From Coenobita brevimanus (Eukaryota; Arthropoda; Malacostraca; Decapoda; Coenobitidae): a DNA stretch of 64,000 nucleotides. The DNA lies in the NCBI GenBank assembly GCA_032717465.1, contig CM064666.1, forward strand, positions 2,727,501 to 2,791,500. Direction: 5' to 3'. Position 1 is the first letter of the stretch. Each line of letters opens with the position of its first letter. Both the position numbers and the translations under genes were made by a program. Under the pieces are notes generated by a model, which did not search any database, was not told where the DNA came from, and saw only the letters and a program-made list of their open reading frames with translations. Below are positions 47,561 to 59,180 of this stretch, one piece after another.

Positions 47561-47720
47561 AGTCGTAGTAGTAGTAGTAGTAGTAGTAATGGTAGTGGTA
47601 GTAGTAATCAGTAGTAGTGGTAGTAATGGTAGTGGTAGTAGTAGAAGTAGTATTAGTAATAGTAGTGGTAGTAGTAGTAGTAGTAGTAGTGGTAGCAGTA
47701 GCATTATTTGTAGTAGTTGT
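47561..47720. repeat. (TAG)n microsatellite
   Basis: TAG/TGG-type trinucleotide repeats downstream of the R4-like LINE. Confidence 0.95.
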
Positions 47721-47789
47721 AGTAATACTCAGACTTCTAGTGACACAGCGGTGCTAGAATCAAGCGACAATGCAAGCCAAACATACATG

Positions 47790-47792
<3 letters not shown>

Positions 47793-47856
<64 letters not shown>
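47793..47856. repeat. (GT)n microsatellite
   Basis: Pure GT run. Confidence 0.97.
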
Positions 47857-48387
47857 TGTAAGGCACTGGTAGAGGCACGGTGGCACGGTGGTGAGCTGCT
47901 GGTGAACTGAGCCAGCCTGCCTCAGGGTCATTGCTATAGTAACCACACTCACAACCACATTCATGCCACAATTCTGAAAAACCTACCCAGAAATGGTGTT
48001 TGTTTTTGAATGTGTTCTTCTTGAACACAGAAAAAAACTGTGGTGAGTTATTACCGTCCAGAGCTAGTATAAGCCTTAGTTGTGCCACGGCACCTCAGCC
48101 ATGGATATGGACACGGGCGAAAAAAACACCAAAAGTAGCCCCAATTTCCCATTCTCTCTTTCTCTCTCACTACATGCATTTCACGGACAATCTGGGGCTT
48201 CAGCTTAAAATCGAAGTATTTGTGAGTATTATGACAGTTTTTTCATTTTTGGTCATGTAGTAGCTGAGATATTAAGGTTTAAAAAAAAAGGTGATTTTCT
48301 CTGAAATGCCCTGCTAGGAGAAGGGTCGGTGGAAATCTATGCCAGACGCCAGGGGTTAAATTAAGATCAGAGTGAGACCCAGGCATA

Positions 48388-48473
48388 TAAAAGCGTCAAT
48401 TCCTCTTTCAACCCCACCATACAAGGAAGCCCAGAATTCTACTTCTTCCAGATCTCCTTCTTAAAGAGTCTGG
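48388..48473 (+). pseudogene. P450 exon-3-like segment C
   Basis: In the frame ending at 48473 it reads SSFNPTIQGSPEFYFFQISF and then LKSLG, followed by GTAAAG in the same phase (1) as true exon 3. It matches FSNPSLQGRADTLSFKIISF-FFENLG of exon 3. The first part of the exon is shifted by an indel (HIKA in another frame) or missing. It lies 29 bp after the right TTAA of the candidate element at 43101-48359. Confidence 0.65.
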
Positions 48474-49836
48474 GTAAAGGTCCGGATTCTTGGTAAGGGT
48501 CTGGATTCTAGATAAATAAGAGACTTTGGGACACATCCTATTTCGTGATTCGTTTACTTCTTTTAATACTGACGTAGTTTGTATTAATGAGTTACAAAAG
48601 GGTAATAAGGTAATAGTGGAGGATTCATTCCATGAGATGCATAGCCACAGTGGTCATCTACGTAATTTAGGCCTTCGAACCTATAGTGGCTTGTCCACTA
48701 AAAGTCCTGGGATACAGGCCACCTCATCAAGGTAATGCAGTTACCTCCCCTATGTGTTACCCTCCTACCTCTCCTACGTGTTACCTACCCTATGTGTTAC
48801 ACTTTTATCTTCCCTGCGTGTAACCTTCCCTACATGTTACCCTTGGCTCATTTTAGCTACCATCTCATGAAGGGTGCGTGGACACCTGAGTTGAATGGCA
48901 CCAGCTGCCCGTACCGAACCCTGACACTGTCAGGCAGGCAGCCATCTCACTCCTTAACATCGAATGGAGGATGGTGGATTGCAGGAAAAAGGTGGCTTCC
49001 CCCTACACTCCACCGGGTTCAGTTCAGCCTGAAACAACAACCACAATAACAAAAACAACAACAGCACAACCACATCCACCACAACAACTACCACCACCAC
49101 CAACAACAGCAACAGCACAGGCTATGTCACAACTACCCCTGAGGCTACTTCACCCATGCCATATTGGTCACGTTCTCCTCAGAGGCATCGTGACCAGAAG
49201 ACTCATCTATGGACAGAAATAGTATAATGTAATAAACCTTTGCCAGCTTATGGATGGGTTGTCCCCAAAGGCAATGAAAATAAAGTAAAGCAAAATAATG
49301 TAAAATTAAGTACAGTAAATTAAAATACAGTTAAATGAAGTAAAGTAAAATAAATACAGTAATATAACGTGAAATATGTAAAGTAAAATAAAATAATGAA
49401 GCGTAAAGCAAAAGTAAAATAATGAAGCGTAAAGTAAAATAAAATAAAGTAAAATAAAGTAAAATTAAGTAAAATAAAGTAAAATTATCTGATACAGGTG
49501 AATTTTTAGGGAATCGTAGCTTCAGTAGGAGGGGTATGAAGAGGGCCGTTAAAAAAAATCATCTTTATTTATTTGTATTATTTTTATATGTATCCGGCTA
49601 TGGGCATAGGCTTCACAGCTTGGTCTCAAGGCCCAGTAGTCCTTCTACATACCATACACCTCTGCATGTCACCACTTCAATGCTAGCACCAACCGTCCAT
49701 ATTGCGTGCATGCTAGGGATGACTCATAGGCTACAGGACTGGTGTTTGGTATTAGCGGGGGGTAGTTTTATGACATGTCGGTGGGACTTCTGGTAGATCA
49801 GTAACGTCTGATTGTTTGAAATTCAAATCCTTAAAA
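48474..49836. other. Gene-free; simple tandem repeats
   Basis: About 48735-48850 holds a TACCCTATGTGTTAC-type tandem repeat with a period near 20-25 bp. 49036-49125 is (CAA)n/(CCA)n-rich. 49265-49490 is a degenerate AAAGTAAAAT array. I found no P450 exon 4 or other coding here. Confidence 0.7.
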
Positions 49837-49925
49837 AGTTCCCTGCCCCAGCAGGGATTTGGACTTGCGTCCATTAGGACTGCAGGCCACCTCTGTACCG
49901 ATTGAGCCACCGTCATCTTCGGTGA
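49837..49925 (-). mobile_element. tRNA-derived SINE head
   Basis: On the minus strand, GGTGGCTCAATCGGTACAGA resembles an A box and GCAAGTCCAAATCCCTGC a B box, at tRNA-like spacing. The terminal CCA and acceptor pairing of a functional tRNA are not seen. Confidence 0.6.
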
Positions 49926-51206
49926 CCTAAAAGTTGAAAAATACAAATGGTATACCCAAAAGTGAATATTAAAAAGACTTTACTACAGTGTACCGTCTTA
50001 GTTTTCTGTGTATGAATGTAGGTTATAAAAAGACTTCAGGGATAAGTGGATATTGTGTTATTAAGGCACAGCTTAACTTAATGTACAGAGATTCTAATAT
50101 TTTTAAGTCATTGGAGCAAGAGTCATCATCCTTCATCATCATCCGGACCTCCTTTCCCACCCGAGGGCAGAGTGAGGAGTAGCCCAGATTTGCCCAGTCC
50201 AATGGACCACGCTTCCATTCACTCACTATTCAAGCCCCCGGAATCCTGGCTCTATAGGACATGCCAAAAACATTCACCACGTTCTGTAGCTTCACATAAA
50301 CGTATCCGATAAAGTCAATCCAGATGCTGCCACGTTAAAAGGAGATGCCAATTCCCTGATCATGCACTTCTCCTCACAACATTCATCCAGCCAGCTCGAT
50401 CTCTTGTCAGTTCCCTAGCCTGACCGACTTCCAAACCTCTGTTCTTCACACACTCATCCACCATCTCTCCACCTTCTCCTTGGCCTACCTCACCTCCTCC
50501 CTCCTTCAAATTCGTTCAGATATACATGTTTCACAACTCTGTTGTTATCCATTCTCTCCATGTGACCATACCATCTCAGTACACTCTCTTCGATTCTGGT
50601 GTCCACTGACTTTCTTACTCCACGTTTTTCACGAATCATATTATTTCGTATCTTATCCACCCTTTGTACTCCACTTACATTCCTCAGCAGTCCCATCTCT
50701 ACTGTTCTTAATCTTGACTTTTCATTTTCATGCCACACCATAGTCTCACATCCATATGTTAAAGTTGGCACGAACACTCCTTCATGTAAGACTCATGCAG
50801 CTGCAACACTCAAGCCTCTGTTCCTTATCAAACCCTCCATTGCACCAGCTACTTTTCTTCCTTATGTCACTCTACTTTCTACTTCTTTTGCACATTTCCC
50901 TCTCTTTTCTATCACTGTACCCATGTATTTGAACTCTCTCACCAGTTCCAGTCTCTCATCATTCACTGTAACATTGCTCTTGGAGTCACCTTCTCTCTCA
51001 GTAACCACCACTTTACTCTTTTCTACATTTACTCTCAAGGCACGATGCTCACAGAATCAGCAAAACTCTGCACTAGCCTACTAAGTTCTTGTTTGGTATT
51101 TGCAAGCAGTACTGCATTATCAGCATACAACAAATTTGAGTTATTCCATCCATTGCCATTCATTACCAACGCCATCCCCCTCTCCATTACTCGTGTTTTT
51201 ACTTCT

Positions 51207-51344
51207 GTAATGGGATGTATAAAACACCGCATTGCCTAGAGGCAAAGGGGGGAGGATCAGTGGTAACGTGCGCGTGTACGAAGCACGAGGGCCTGAGATC
51301 GAATCTCGCCCAGGACAGTGTTATTAATTTTTTAAGTTTCATTT
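51207..51344 (+). mobile_element. tRNA-derived SINE, copy 1
   Basis: AGGATCAGTGGTAACGTGCG (A box) and GAGATCGAATCTCGCCC (B box) at tRNA-like spacing, after a GTAATGGGATGTATAAAAC lead. An AT-rich tail follows. Confidence 0.7.
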
Positions 51345-51547
51345 CGGTTATTACATTGGTTGGCAACGGTGTGGGATGTGAGGCGGGGCTTGTCGTTCCT
51401 TGGTTAGCTGACAGCGTCCCTGTCCTTACATCCCGGGGACAGGCCGTTCAGTGTGGTCTGCAGTCTCCCCATGGTGGCCTCTGATGCTACGCTACCTTGT
51501 GTGTTCGAAACTCACTAAATTACTCACCAAGGGGAGAAAACAGGGAT

Positions 51548-51659
51548 GTAATGGGGTGTGTAAAAGCCCGTGTTGCATAGAGGCAAAGGGCAGATCCTCT
51601 CTTTGGCTCAGTGGTAACGTGAGTGCGTGTGAAGCGCGAGAGCCTGAGATCGAACCATG
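51548..51659 (+). mobile_element. tRNA-derived SINE, copy 2
   Basis: Same family as 51207, with the same GTAATGGGGTGTGTAAAAG start, TGGCTCAGTGGTAACGTGAG and GAGATCGAACC. It ends abruptly at the family B LINE sequence. Confidence 0.7.
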
Positions 51660-52139
51660 GGGACATCACACAACCTTGTCGCACGCCCATACCGATTGTG
51701 AGCCATTCACTTAGATGCCCATTAACCCTTACACATGCTTCACTACCATCATAAGAACTCTTGATGACACCTAGCAGCTTACCATCTACGCCATACATGC
51801 ACAAAACTTTCTGCAATCCTTCTCTGTCCACTTTGTTGTATGCTTTTTCCAGATCCATGAATGTTATAAACTCCTCATGGTCCTTCTCACAAGCCTTCTC
51901 TGCTATCTGTCCCACTGCAAGAGTCAAGGATACTAAAATGAATTCTTCTAGGTTCAGGACTTATACTGTAGTGTTCCCGCACCACTGAATAGGGTGGACT
52001 GTGCAGTGGGAGACCCATTCTGGCAGACTGACCTTTTTTTCTTTTTTTCTTTTTTTTTTTTCATTGACCATCGGGGCCGAAGCCTCTGGTCATTAGGGCA
52101 AATATATGTATATACATATATGCACACATGCATACATAC

Positions 52140-52457
52140 ATCATCATCATCATCATCTGGACCTCCTTTCCCATCCTAGGCAAGGTGAGGAGTAGCACGT
52201 CCAGACAGCCTAACTTTGCCCAATCCAATGGGCCACGCTTCCATTAACTCTTCATTCAAGCCCCCGGAGTCTTGGCTATATCTGATACGCCAAAAACATT
52301 CACCACATTCTGTAGCTTCACATAAAAGTATCCGTTAGAGTCAATCCGGACACTGTCACGTTAAAAAGGGATGCCAAATTCCTGACCATGCTCTTTTTTT
52401 CACAACATTCATCCAGGCAGCACGATATCTTGTCAGCCCCCTAGCCTCACCGACTTC
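52140..52457 (-). mobile_element. RTE-like LINE family B, copy 3 (3' end only)
   Basis: About 310 bp of the family B 3' region, collinear with 50120-50440, with a (CATCAT)n tail at 52140. It ends at the GGAAGTCGGTGAGGCTAGGG coding end, which joins an (AC)n run at 52458. Confidence 0.85.
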
Positions 52458-52462
52458 CATAC

Positions 52463-52526
<64 letters not shown>
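52458..52526. repeat. (AC)n then (AT)n microsatellite
   Basis: Compound dinucleotide repeat. Confidence 0.95.
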
Positions 52527-52774
52527 CATCATCATTAGCCGTTTGAGCATCCAATGCAGGACCGGCCTATCCCGACCGAAGTCGGGACGATACAGCCAAT
52601 GTATCTCTACCAAGTGGCTTAGGCTGTCTAGTAGAGATTGTATGTAGTGTGAGAAGTGCTTGTTAGTGTAATTGTTGTGCTGGAGTGGCTTTGGATGTGT
52701 GTGTAGTCTGTGAACCAAATGTAATCGGCCCACGCAAGCCGACTGGGTGCAAGCATACTTTATAATAAGCGACA

Positions 52775-52925
52775 CTGGTTCACCCACAGCACCCCTGGTG
52801 TCCGCCAATGTAGTATGTGGCCGGCTGAACACTCCCAAAGTTTATTTCCCTGGCGGGGCGCAAACCCTGGCTCACCCGTGTACGAAACGCACACTCTATC
52901 ACTGTACCACAGAGGCTCTTTTATA
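52775..52925 (-). mobile_element. tRNA-derived SINE, second type
   Basis: On the minus strand, TGTGGTACAGTGATAGAGTG (A box region) and AGGGTTTGCGCCCCGCC (B box region) have tRNA-like spacing. The head is followed by unrelated sequence. It differs from the 51207 family. Confidence 0.65.
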
Positions 52926-52994
52926 TATAAATATATCTTTATATAATAATTTTTTTTTTTAATGTATTATTAATTTTTCCCTTTTCTTTATATT

Positions 52995-55060
52995 ACAGAA
53001 CTTATACAAAATCTGATCTAAAAACCCTAGCGCTAATAAACCTAACAGATGAATCGCTAACCTATACTAAGGCCTAAAGATAAAAATAGTTAAACCTACA
53101 CTAATGGGAAAAACACATCGACAGGAGAACACAATCGACTACAGATATGTAAAGTCCTTCTACGTTACACACCTGAACACATCACCTGCTGACTGTCGGT
53201 CGAGGCACGTGGATAAATTTGGGGGACATTAATATATGAAAGAGCTACTGGAGTCAGGAACTATTCCCTATGCATGAATTGTCGGGTCTAATAAAGACGA
53301 CTTATACAAGTAGTTGTAAAGAATTTACCTATTTACAAGAGGTGAAACACCACGTTCAACCGAATATCATCGACTGAAAGTGCCCAATACCTCTATATAT
53401 TGTGCACTTGCGCTCATCAACCGTGACTGTCAGGCGGGGTACGTGGTTTAACATAGGAGACATCAGTATAAGAAATAGATCAGTCAGAAGCAGAAACTAT
53501 TTCAAGTACGTCAACTGTCCACTCTAAATATTGCAGAAAAGCAGAAAAGTCACATTATTCTGATCAGTCCAATCTCCATCAAGAAAGCCATCAATTTATC
53601 AGTCATAACAATGTCCCCATCACCCCAGGATGGTGGAAAGGATGAAAGGGACGTCTTCTAGATCGCAGTATTTTATAAGGAAAACATATTCACTAATAAA
53701 TCGCCGGCAGTGCAGGAGTATACGACTGATGGATAACAAGGCATCACAGAGGTCACAGTGCGGTGGAAAATGTCTCTCAGTGTTTGCTTTCATGTGGTAT
53801 AAAACAGCTCATTTTAGCCATAATCACGCCAATACTCTTTCTTCAAGGTGGCTAGGACGGTTGACAGTATCCTAGTCGCCCAGGTATGGCTTGCAAGTAG
53901 GAATGTTTAGTCTGGTCAACTGACCTTGCCACAGAAGATTAATTGATTTTTTTCCGAGAGAGAGACTCGACCGTACATCACGGGGAACGTCCCAAGTCTC
54001 CTGAAGTTCCACAGCTGACCTGCTCATCGTCATAGATACGACAATGACCAGGTACCCAGATCAGCATGAAGGACTTGCCCCATGAATGCAGTTTAATAAA
54101 AATACTACCCTGGATCTCATTAGAATCCGTAGTGCAAGTAAATACCTGAAGCGCTGATTTTGAATCTGAAAATATGAGAAATAAGTAATGCCTAGAGTTT
54201 AAAGCGTAGTCTATGGCTTTGTCAATTGCAAAAAGTTGGGAGGTGAACACAGATGTATGATTTGGCAAGCGATACCTGAGGGCACATTCTGTCGACCATA
54301 CACTGACATTCACACATTCACTCGACTTGGTGCCATCGGTGTACAGTTAGTGGAACCCCAGATGACTAATAATGATGTTACGAAGCAATTGGTGAACCTC
54401 TGCCTCCGGTGTCTTGGTCTTTGGTGCTTGGAGCCATGATACATTAACAGCAACGTTGGGTGGCTCCCAAGGTGCTATTTTTAATCACCAGCTTTTCATA
54501 ATCACTGAGATCCACACCAAGCTCCTGAGTCGGTAAGTGGAGGCGAACGGCAAGTGGCCAGCGAAACCCCTGCATAAGATGGTGGTATTGAAGCAGGAGT
54601 GTACAGGCCACTTTGGCTATTTAACTTTTTCTAAATGTTCGTAGTCCATAAGACAAGGCCAGATGGTCGCAGAAAACACGGAGAGGAAGTACATTCATCT
54701 ACACTTCCATACGAGCTGCACTTGTATTCCTGACAGCTACAAGACACATTCAAAAGCATTTATTCTGTAAAACATCCACCCTCCTTAACATGGAATTGAA
54801 TGGCGACCCATTCACCTATGCACCAGTGTCTAGCTTGGATCTAATAAGGGACATATATGCCACTTTTAAAGATTGTCTGGTGGCACCCCAAGCAGAACCC
54901 GCTAGGTACTTGAGGACATTTAATGGTTTACCACAATGAGCAGACAAATTATTAACATGAAATTTAAATTTCAATCGACTTCTAAAGTTCATGCAAAGCA
55001 TACTGTAGAGCTCACTGGTGTATGCTGGATTGCCGATAAGCATTAAGGAAATGCAATAGG
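52995..55060 (-). mobile_element. I-type LINE with RNase H, copy 1 (5' truncated)
   Basis: In minus sense it starts near the end of RT (RLKFKFHVNNLSAHCGKPLNV, YLAGSAWGATRQSLKVAYMS). RNase H follows (54313-53978: LFAIDKAIDYALNSRHY, IFSDSKSALQVF, LIWVPGHCRI), then a 3' region shared with copy 2 (GGGTTTTTAGAT near its end). An RNase H domain after RT is typical of I and related clades. The frame is broken. Confidence 0.82.
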
Positions 55061-55090
55061 AGATATAGGATTTTTGATAGTCAGCCTGCT

Positions 55091-58000
55091 ATGGAAAAAT
55101 TTCATTGCATATAATCAGGCATGGAATGAGGCACGGACTATTATTCGAAAGTCTGAGCGTGACTCCTTGCGGTCATTTGTGTCCACGGTGAATCATTTTA
55201 CACCATTAAAGAAAGCCTGGTCCACTATTAAAGTATAATAAAAGCCCCTATATTTCTGTGATACCCTGCAAGAGAATAATGCCATCTATGACAATCCCGT
55301 GGACTTAGTTAACAATCTCACCAGGAGTTTTTCTCATGTTAGTAGCTCAGCCAATTACAATCCACGTTTTCAGCATCATAAACGCACAGCTGAGCTAGAA
55401 ATATTAGACTTTGCCACAGAAGACGTAGACTTCCCGTACAACCAAGAGTTTATGATAGATGAACTGCTCCATGCCCTTAAATCCTGTAAAGACACCAGTC
55501 CTGGACCAAATACTATCACATACAGTATGACCCAGCACATTAACCCCAATACGCCAGTTGACGTGTTACACCGTCACGATTTGGGGCATGGAGCGACACC
55601 AGTTGACTGATATAGCTGCAAGCATCTTCCCTCCACCCTTTCAACATGCGACCATTTTCTATGGCAACCATAGGGTAGGTGGGTACCCAAGGTACCCGAA
55701 TGATACATGGCCCAGACTGTACATGGCACATGGCACGGGTAAAGTGTAGAGTGATGTGTTCCTCATCCTCCTCGTCTGATTCCACTCCCCCATTGCCAAT
55801 TGCATCATCGATCCCCACAAATACCATTGGGGAAAGGGCTCAGTGACTGAGCAAGTGTGTGGGAAATTGTAAATAGTGAACAGGTGTGAACAATTATGTG
55901 TGTGTGTGTGTTTTTTTTTAATGCATAAGTGAAATGTAAGATATTATAAGTTATATCTAGTATGTGTTATGAAATAAGTGTTTTATGATAAGTTTTACGA
56001 GTGCATTGCAATAAGTGTTACTGTTTATGGTTATTTGTGAAACAATGATTGGAAATACCATGAGTAACCCTAACTGCAACATGAAAGAAAACCAGGAGTG
56101 CACGGGCAAGAAAGAAAATGACCTGGTTGGCTGTAACTAAATTTTTACCCTCATTACTCAGAAAATAATGGTGAATTTGTAAGAATTAGCATATTTGTCA
56201 TGTGAAGTACAAAAAATGTAAGTTGTTTATAACATTAGTAATATTTTCACGATGCCCATGATTAGTACAAATTTTAGTACAGGTAATTACCTCATACTCA
56301 ACCATACTGCATGAAACAGCAAGAGCATTTGTTTCTCAAAGTGCAATTACTCGTAATCGTGATGTTAAGTACAAATATAAGTGCCGTAGTAGAGGGAAAT
56401 TATTATAATAGACCCAAGAGTGAGTATAGAAAATCAAAGAGCTTTTCTTTTCCCACACATCTATGGGGCATAATGGCAATATGAAACGCAGAAAACCACG
56501 TGGGGAGCCACATAAACAGAGTGATGACTCATCCTTACGACGGTGAGTAGGGAAAAGTCAAAATTCCAGTTTTTTCGAAAGAAGGCTGGGCAGTGTTACA
56601 ATCACCACTGTGGTCAGTGCTGCCAATGCTAGCCAATCAGTCCAAGATTAATGGCAGTGGCGCCCTCGGATAAGCCTGCCAAAACACGGACAACCAGTCA
56701 TCTTTAACTTATCCTTACTCATCGACGGGACCATCTAGAGAAGTGGGGATACTTTCATTTGAAAGAAGCAGAGTTGTTGAGTCTTACGTATCTCTAATTT
56801 TTTTCTCTAGCTATTATAGTTTGGGAGTTATTAGGGTTTGAAGTAAGGGTATTTTTCCAAAATCACGGAAATCCCTCATAGGGAGGAATGGGCGATGTCC
56901 AAAAACCCCCGGCGTGGAGAGGTTAATCAGGGCAACCTGATTAAGATGTTTGTTCTGTACAATGAGATTTGGACGTCCTGAACGTTCCCAAACTCATGGA
57001 ACTTTGCACACATCATACTGATACCCAATGAGGCTGGTCGTCTTATGAATCCCACCTCATTTTGTCCTATTGTGTTGACTTCTTGTCTATGTAAGGTCAC
57101 AGAACGAATGGTTAATAGTGGGCTTCTTTTTGTTTTAGAGTAGATTTTGTTGAATGATCAACAATGTGGCTTCTGTAAATACAGGAGTTCACTAAATAAT
57201 TTAATGAATTTGGAGCACTGTATTTCAGAGGTATGTACCAATAAAGAATTTATGAGAGGGGTGACCTTGGATATCCATAGAGCCTATGACTTGATGTGAT
57301 GACACGGTATACTAATGAAGCTCTATATTTATGGCTTAACAGGTAAACTATTTTTATTTCAAATTTTAAGGGGCAGAACCTTCTCTGTCAAATTGCACCG
57401 TTGCATTTTGTACCACCCGATATATTTATCCAAGAAAACGGGTTGTCTCTGGGAAGTGTTCTTAGTCCCACTTTATTTAGTATCATGATTAGTGATATTC
57501 TGTCATCATATTCCATCCTGAGGAATCTTAAATACTCACTCTGTGCTGATGATTGTGCAATATGGCACTCTTCCCATGATGCACAGTTCGCAGTTGGGCG
57601 GATTCAAACAGCTCTTGATTCCATTTACCAGTGGGCCTTGGAATGCGGATTTAAGTTTTCCGTTCCTAAGTGGGCCATTATAGTGTTCACTAATCGTAAT
57701 GTCCCCGATTTGCATTTGACTCTGGATAATCAGGCGGCACTTTTTCAAAATTCTGTCAAGCTTTTCAGCCTTCACTTTGATCGTAGACTGAATTTTTAAT
57801 ATCACATTAATAATTTGCTTGCTCGTTTTGAAAAACCATTAAATGTCCTCAAGTACCTAGCAGGTACTACTTGGGGTTCTGACAGAAGATCTTTATTAAT
57901 GGTGTATAAGTCCTTTCCTATGTCCAAGCTAAACTTTGGCACACAGGTGTATGGGTCGGCATCCAATACCAATTTGAGGAGATTGGACATTTTACAGATT

Positions 58001-59180
58001 AAATGTTTGCAAATGTGTCTTGGAGCCATCAGATGTTTATGTTTAGCTCACATGAATGTGGGGACAAATAATACTCCCCTCCATATTCACTGTGACCAAC
58101 TAGCCTTGTCCTATGGACTGCGAACATTCAGAAAAAGTAATATTGGCAATGTGGCCTGTACCTCATTGCATCAGTATCACCAACTTATGTTGGGGGTTCA
58201 TTGGCCACTTGCCAATTGCCTCCACGTACTGACTCAGGAGCTTAGTGTGGACCTCAGTGACTGTGCCAAGTTGGTAATTAAAAATGTAACACCTTTGGAG
58301 TCACCCAACATTACGGTGGATGTATCATGGCTCCCAGCACAAAAGACCAGGTGCCGGAAGTGAATGTCTACCACTTGTTTCGTAACATCATACGTCATTT
58401 TGGGCTCCCACCAATTTGTACACCTATGGCTCCAAGTCGAGTGAATGTGTGGGTGCTAGTATCTGGTTGACAGAATTTGCCCTCAGTTGCCGACACATAC
58501 ATCTGGATTTATCTCAAAGCAATTTGGGATTAGGTAAATCATAGACTATGCTTTAAACTATAGGCATGACTCATTTGTCGTACTTTCAGATTCAGAATCA
58601 GCCCTTCGGGGAATTCCTTCTTACGCTATGGATTCTAATGAGATCCAAGGGATATTGTTCATCAACTGCATTCGTGCGACAAGTCCTTCAAGCTGATCTG
58701 AGTGCCTGGTCATTGTCGTATCAACGGCAGTGAGCAGGCTGACTTACTTATGAAGTAGGCTGTGGAACTCGAGGAGACTTAGGACGTTCCTCGAGATCAA
58801 CGATCGAGTCTCTCCCTTAGAAAGAAATCAATTAGCCTTCTCTGGCAAGGTCAGTGGACCAGACAAAACATTCCAACTTGCAATCCATACCTGGGCGACA
58901 GGAATACTACCAACCGTTCCTGTCGCCTGGAAGAAACAGTGTTGGCGCAGTTTTGGCTAAACTGCATCCTTGAAACCATATAGTGCAAGGCGATATCCGT
59001 CACACTGTGACATCTTTGGTGCGGTCAGCGATATATTTGTGAACGTGCTTCACTTAAAAATTACTGTGGTGCAGCAGACTTCCCCTTCACCCTTTCCACC
59101 ATCCTGGGTGATGGAGATATTGCTATGACTGATAAATTGATGGCTTTCTTGAGAGAGACCGGATTGATCAGAGTGATGTG
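55091..59180 (+). pseudogene. I-type LINE ORF2 (RT and RNase H), broken
   Basis: Before the insertion: FMIDELLHALKSCKDTSPGP (near 55450). After it: NLIKMFVLYNEIWTS, FCPIVLTSCLCKVTERMV and QQCGFCKYRSSLNNLMNLE. The 57401-57799 frame has LSLGSVLSPTLFSIMISDIL and LKYSLCADDCAIWHSS (YADD reads CADD). A stop at 57799 precedes NNLLARFEKPLNVLKYLAGT (57815-58363 frame). RNase H is at about 58400-59180, where the first catalytic block reads YTYGSKSSE with the Asp replaced by Tyr. Confidence 0.83.
55540..56926 (+). mobile_element. TTAA-inserted element, long form of family M
   Basis: TTAA at 55540-55543 and 56923-56926 encloses 1379 bp. It starts CCCCAATACGCCAGTTGACG and ends with the inverted CCTCTCCACGCCGGGGG. 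The LINE reading frame continues in phase across the insertion. Both ends are homologous to the 320-bp element at 62341-62660. No transposase was recognised; a minus frame at 55540-55827 has a short SDEEDEE acidic patch only. Confidence 0.85.

Larger units (their letters stand above)
43101..48359. mobile_element. Candidate large TTAA element enclosing an R4-like LINE
   Basis: TTAA at 43101-43104 is followed by CCCATGGCGTCTAGG; TTAA at 48356-48359 is preceded by the inverted CCCCTGGCGTCTGGC, 12 of 15 matching. Near the left end, 43458-43778 is an acidic frame (SDDIYALDIYASDEEGG) that could be a piggyBac transposase N-terminus. The interior is mostly the R4-like LINE and microsatellites. The two ends could instead belong to two separate elements of one family. 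Confidence 0.5.
50120..51932 (-). mobile_element. RTE-like LINE family B, copy 2, with SINE insertion
   Basis: The minus-strand copy begins (in LINE sense) with the RT block VGQIAEKACEKDHEEFITFM / DLEKAYNKVDREGLQKVL (51927-51680). It is interrupted by SINE sequence at 51207-51659 and resumes with [20 protein letters not shown] and LLYADNAVLLANTKQEL (YADD reads YADN). The 50777-50490 frame gives TLTYGCETMVWHENEKSRL and WYGHMERMDNNRV. The 3' untranslated region and its ATGATGATG tail lie at 50120-50480. Disabled by stops. Confidence 0.83.

Noticed and set aside
48526..49222. Possible downstream P450 exons after segment C
   Set aside because: None of the frames here shows a P450 helix C, I, K or heme-loop motif. 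The sequence is tandem repeats and low complexity.
49837..52925. Functional tRNA genes
   Set aside because: A- and B-box-like words are present, but cloverleaf pairing is not evident, copies recur as a family and AT-rich tails follow, so SINE is the better call.
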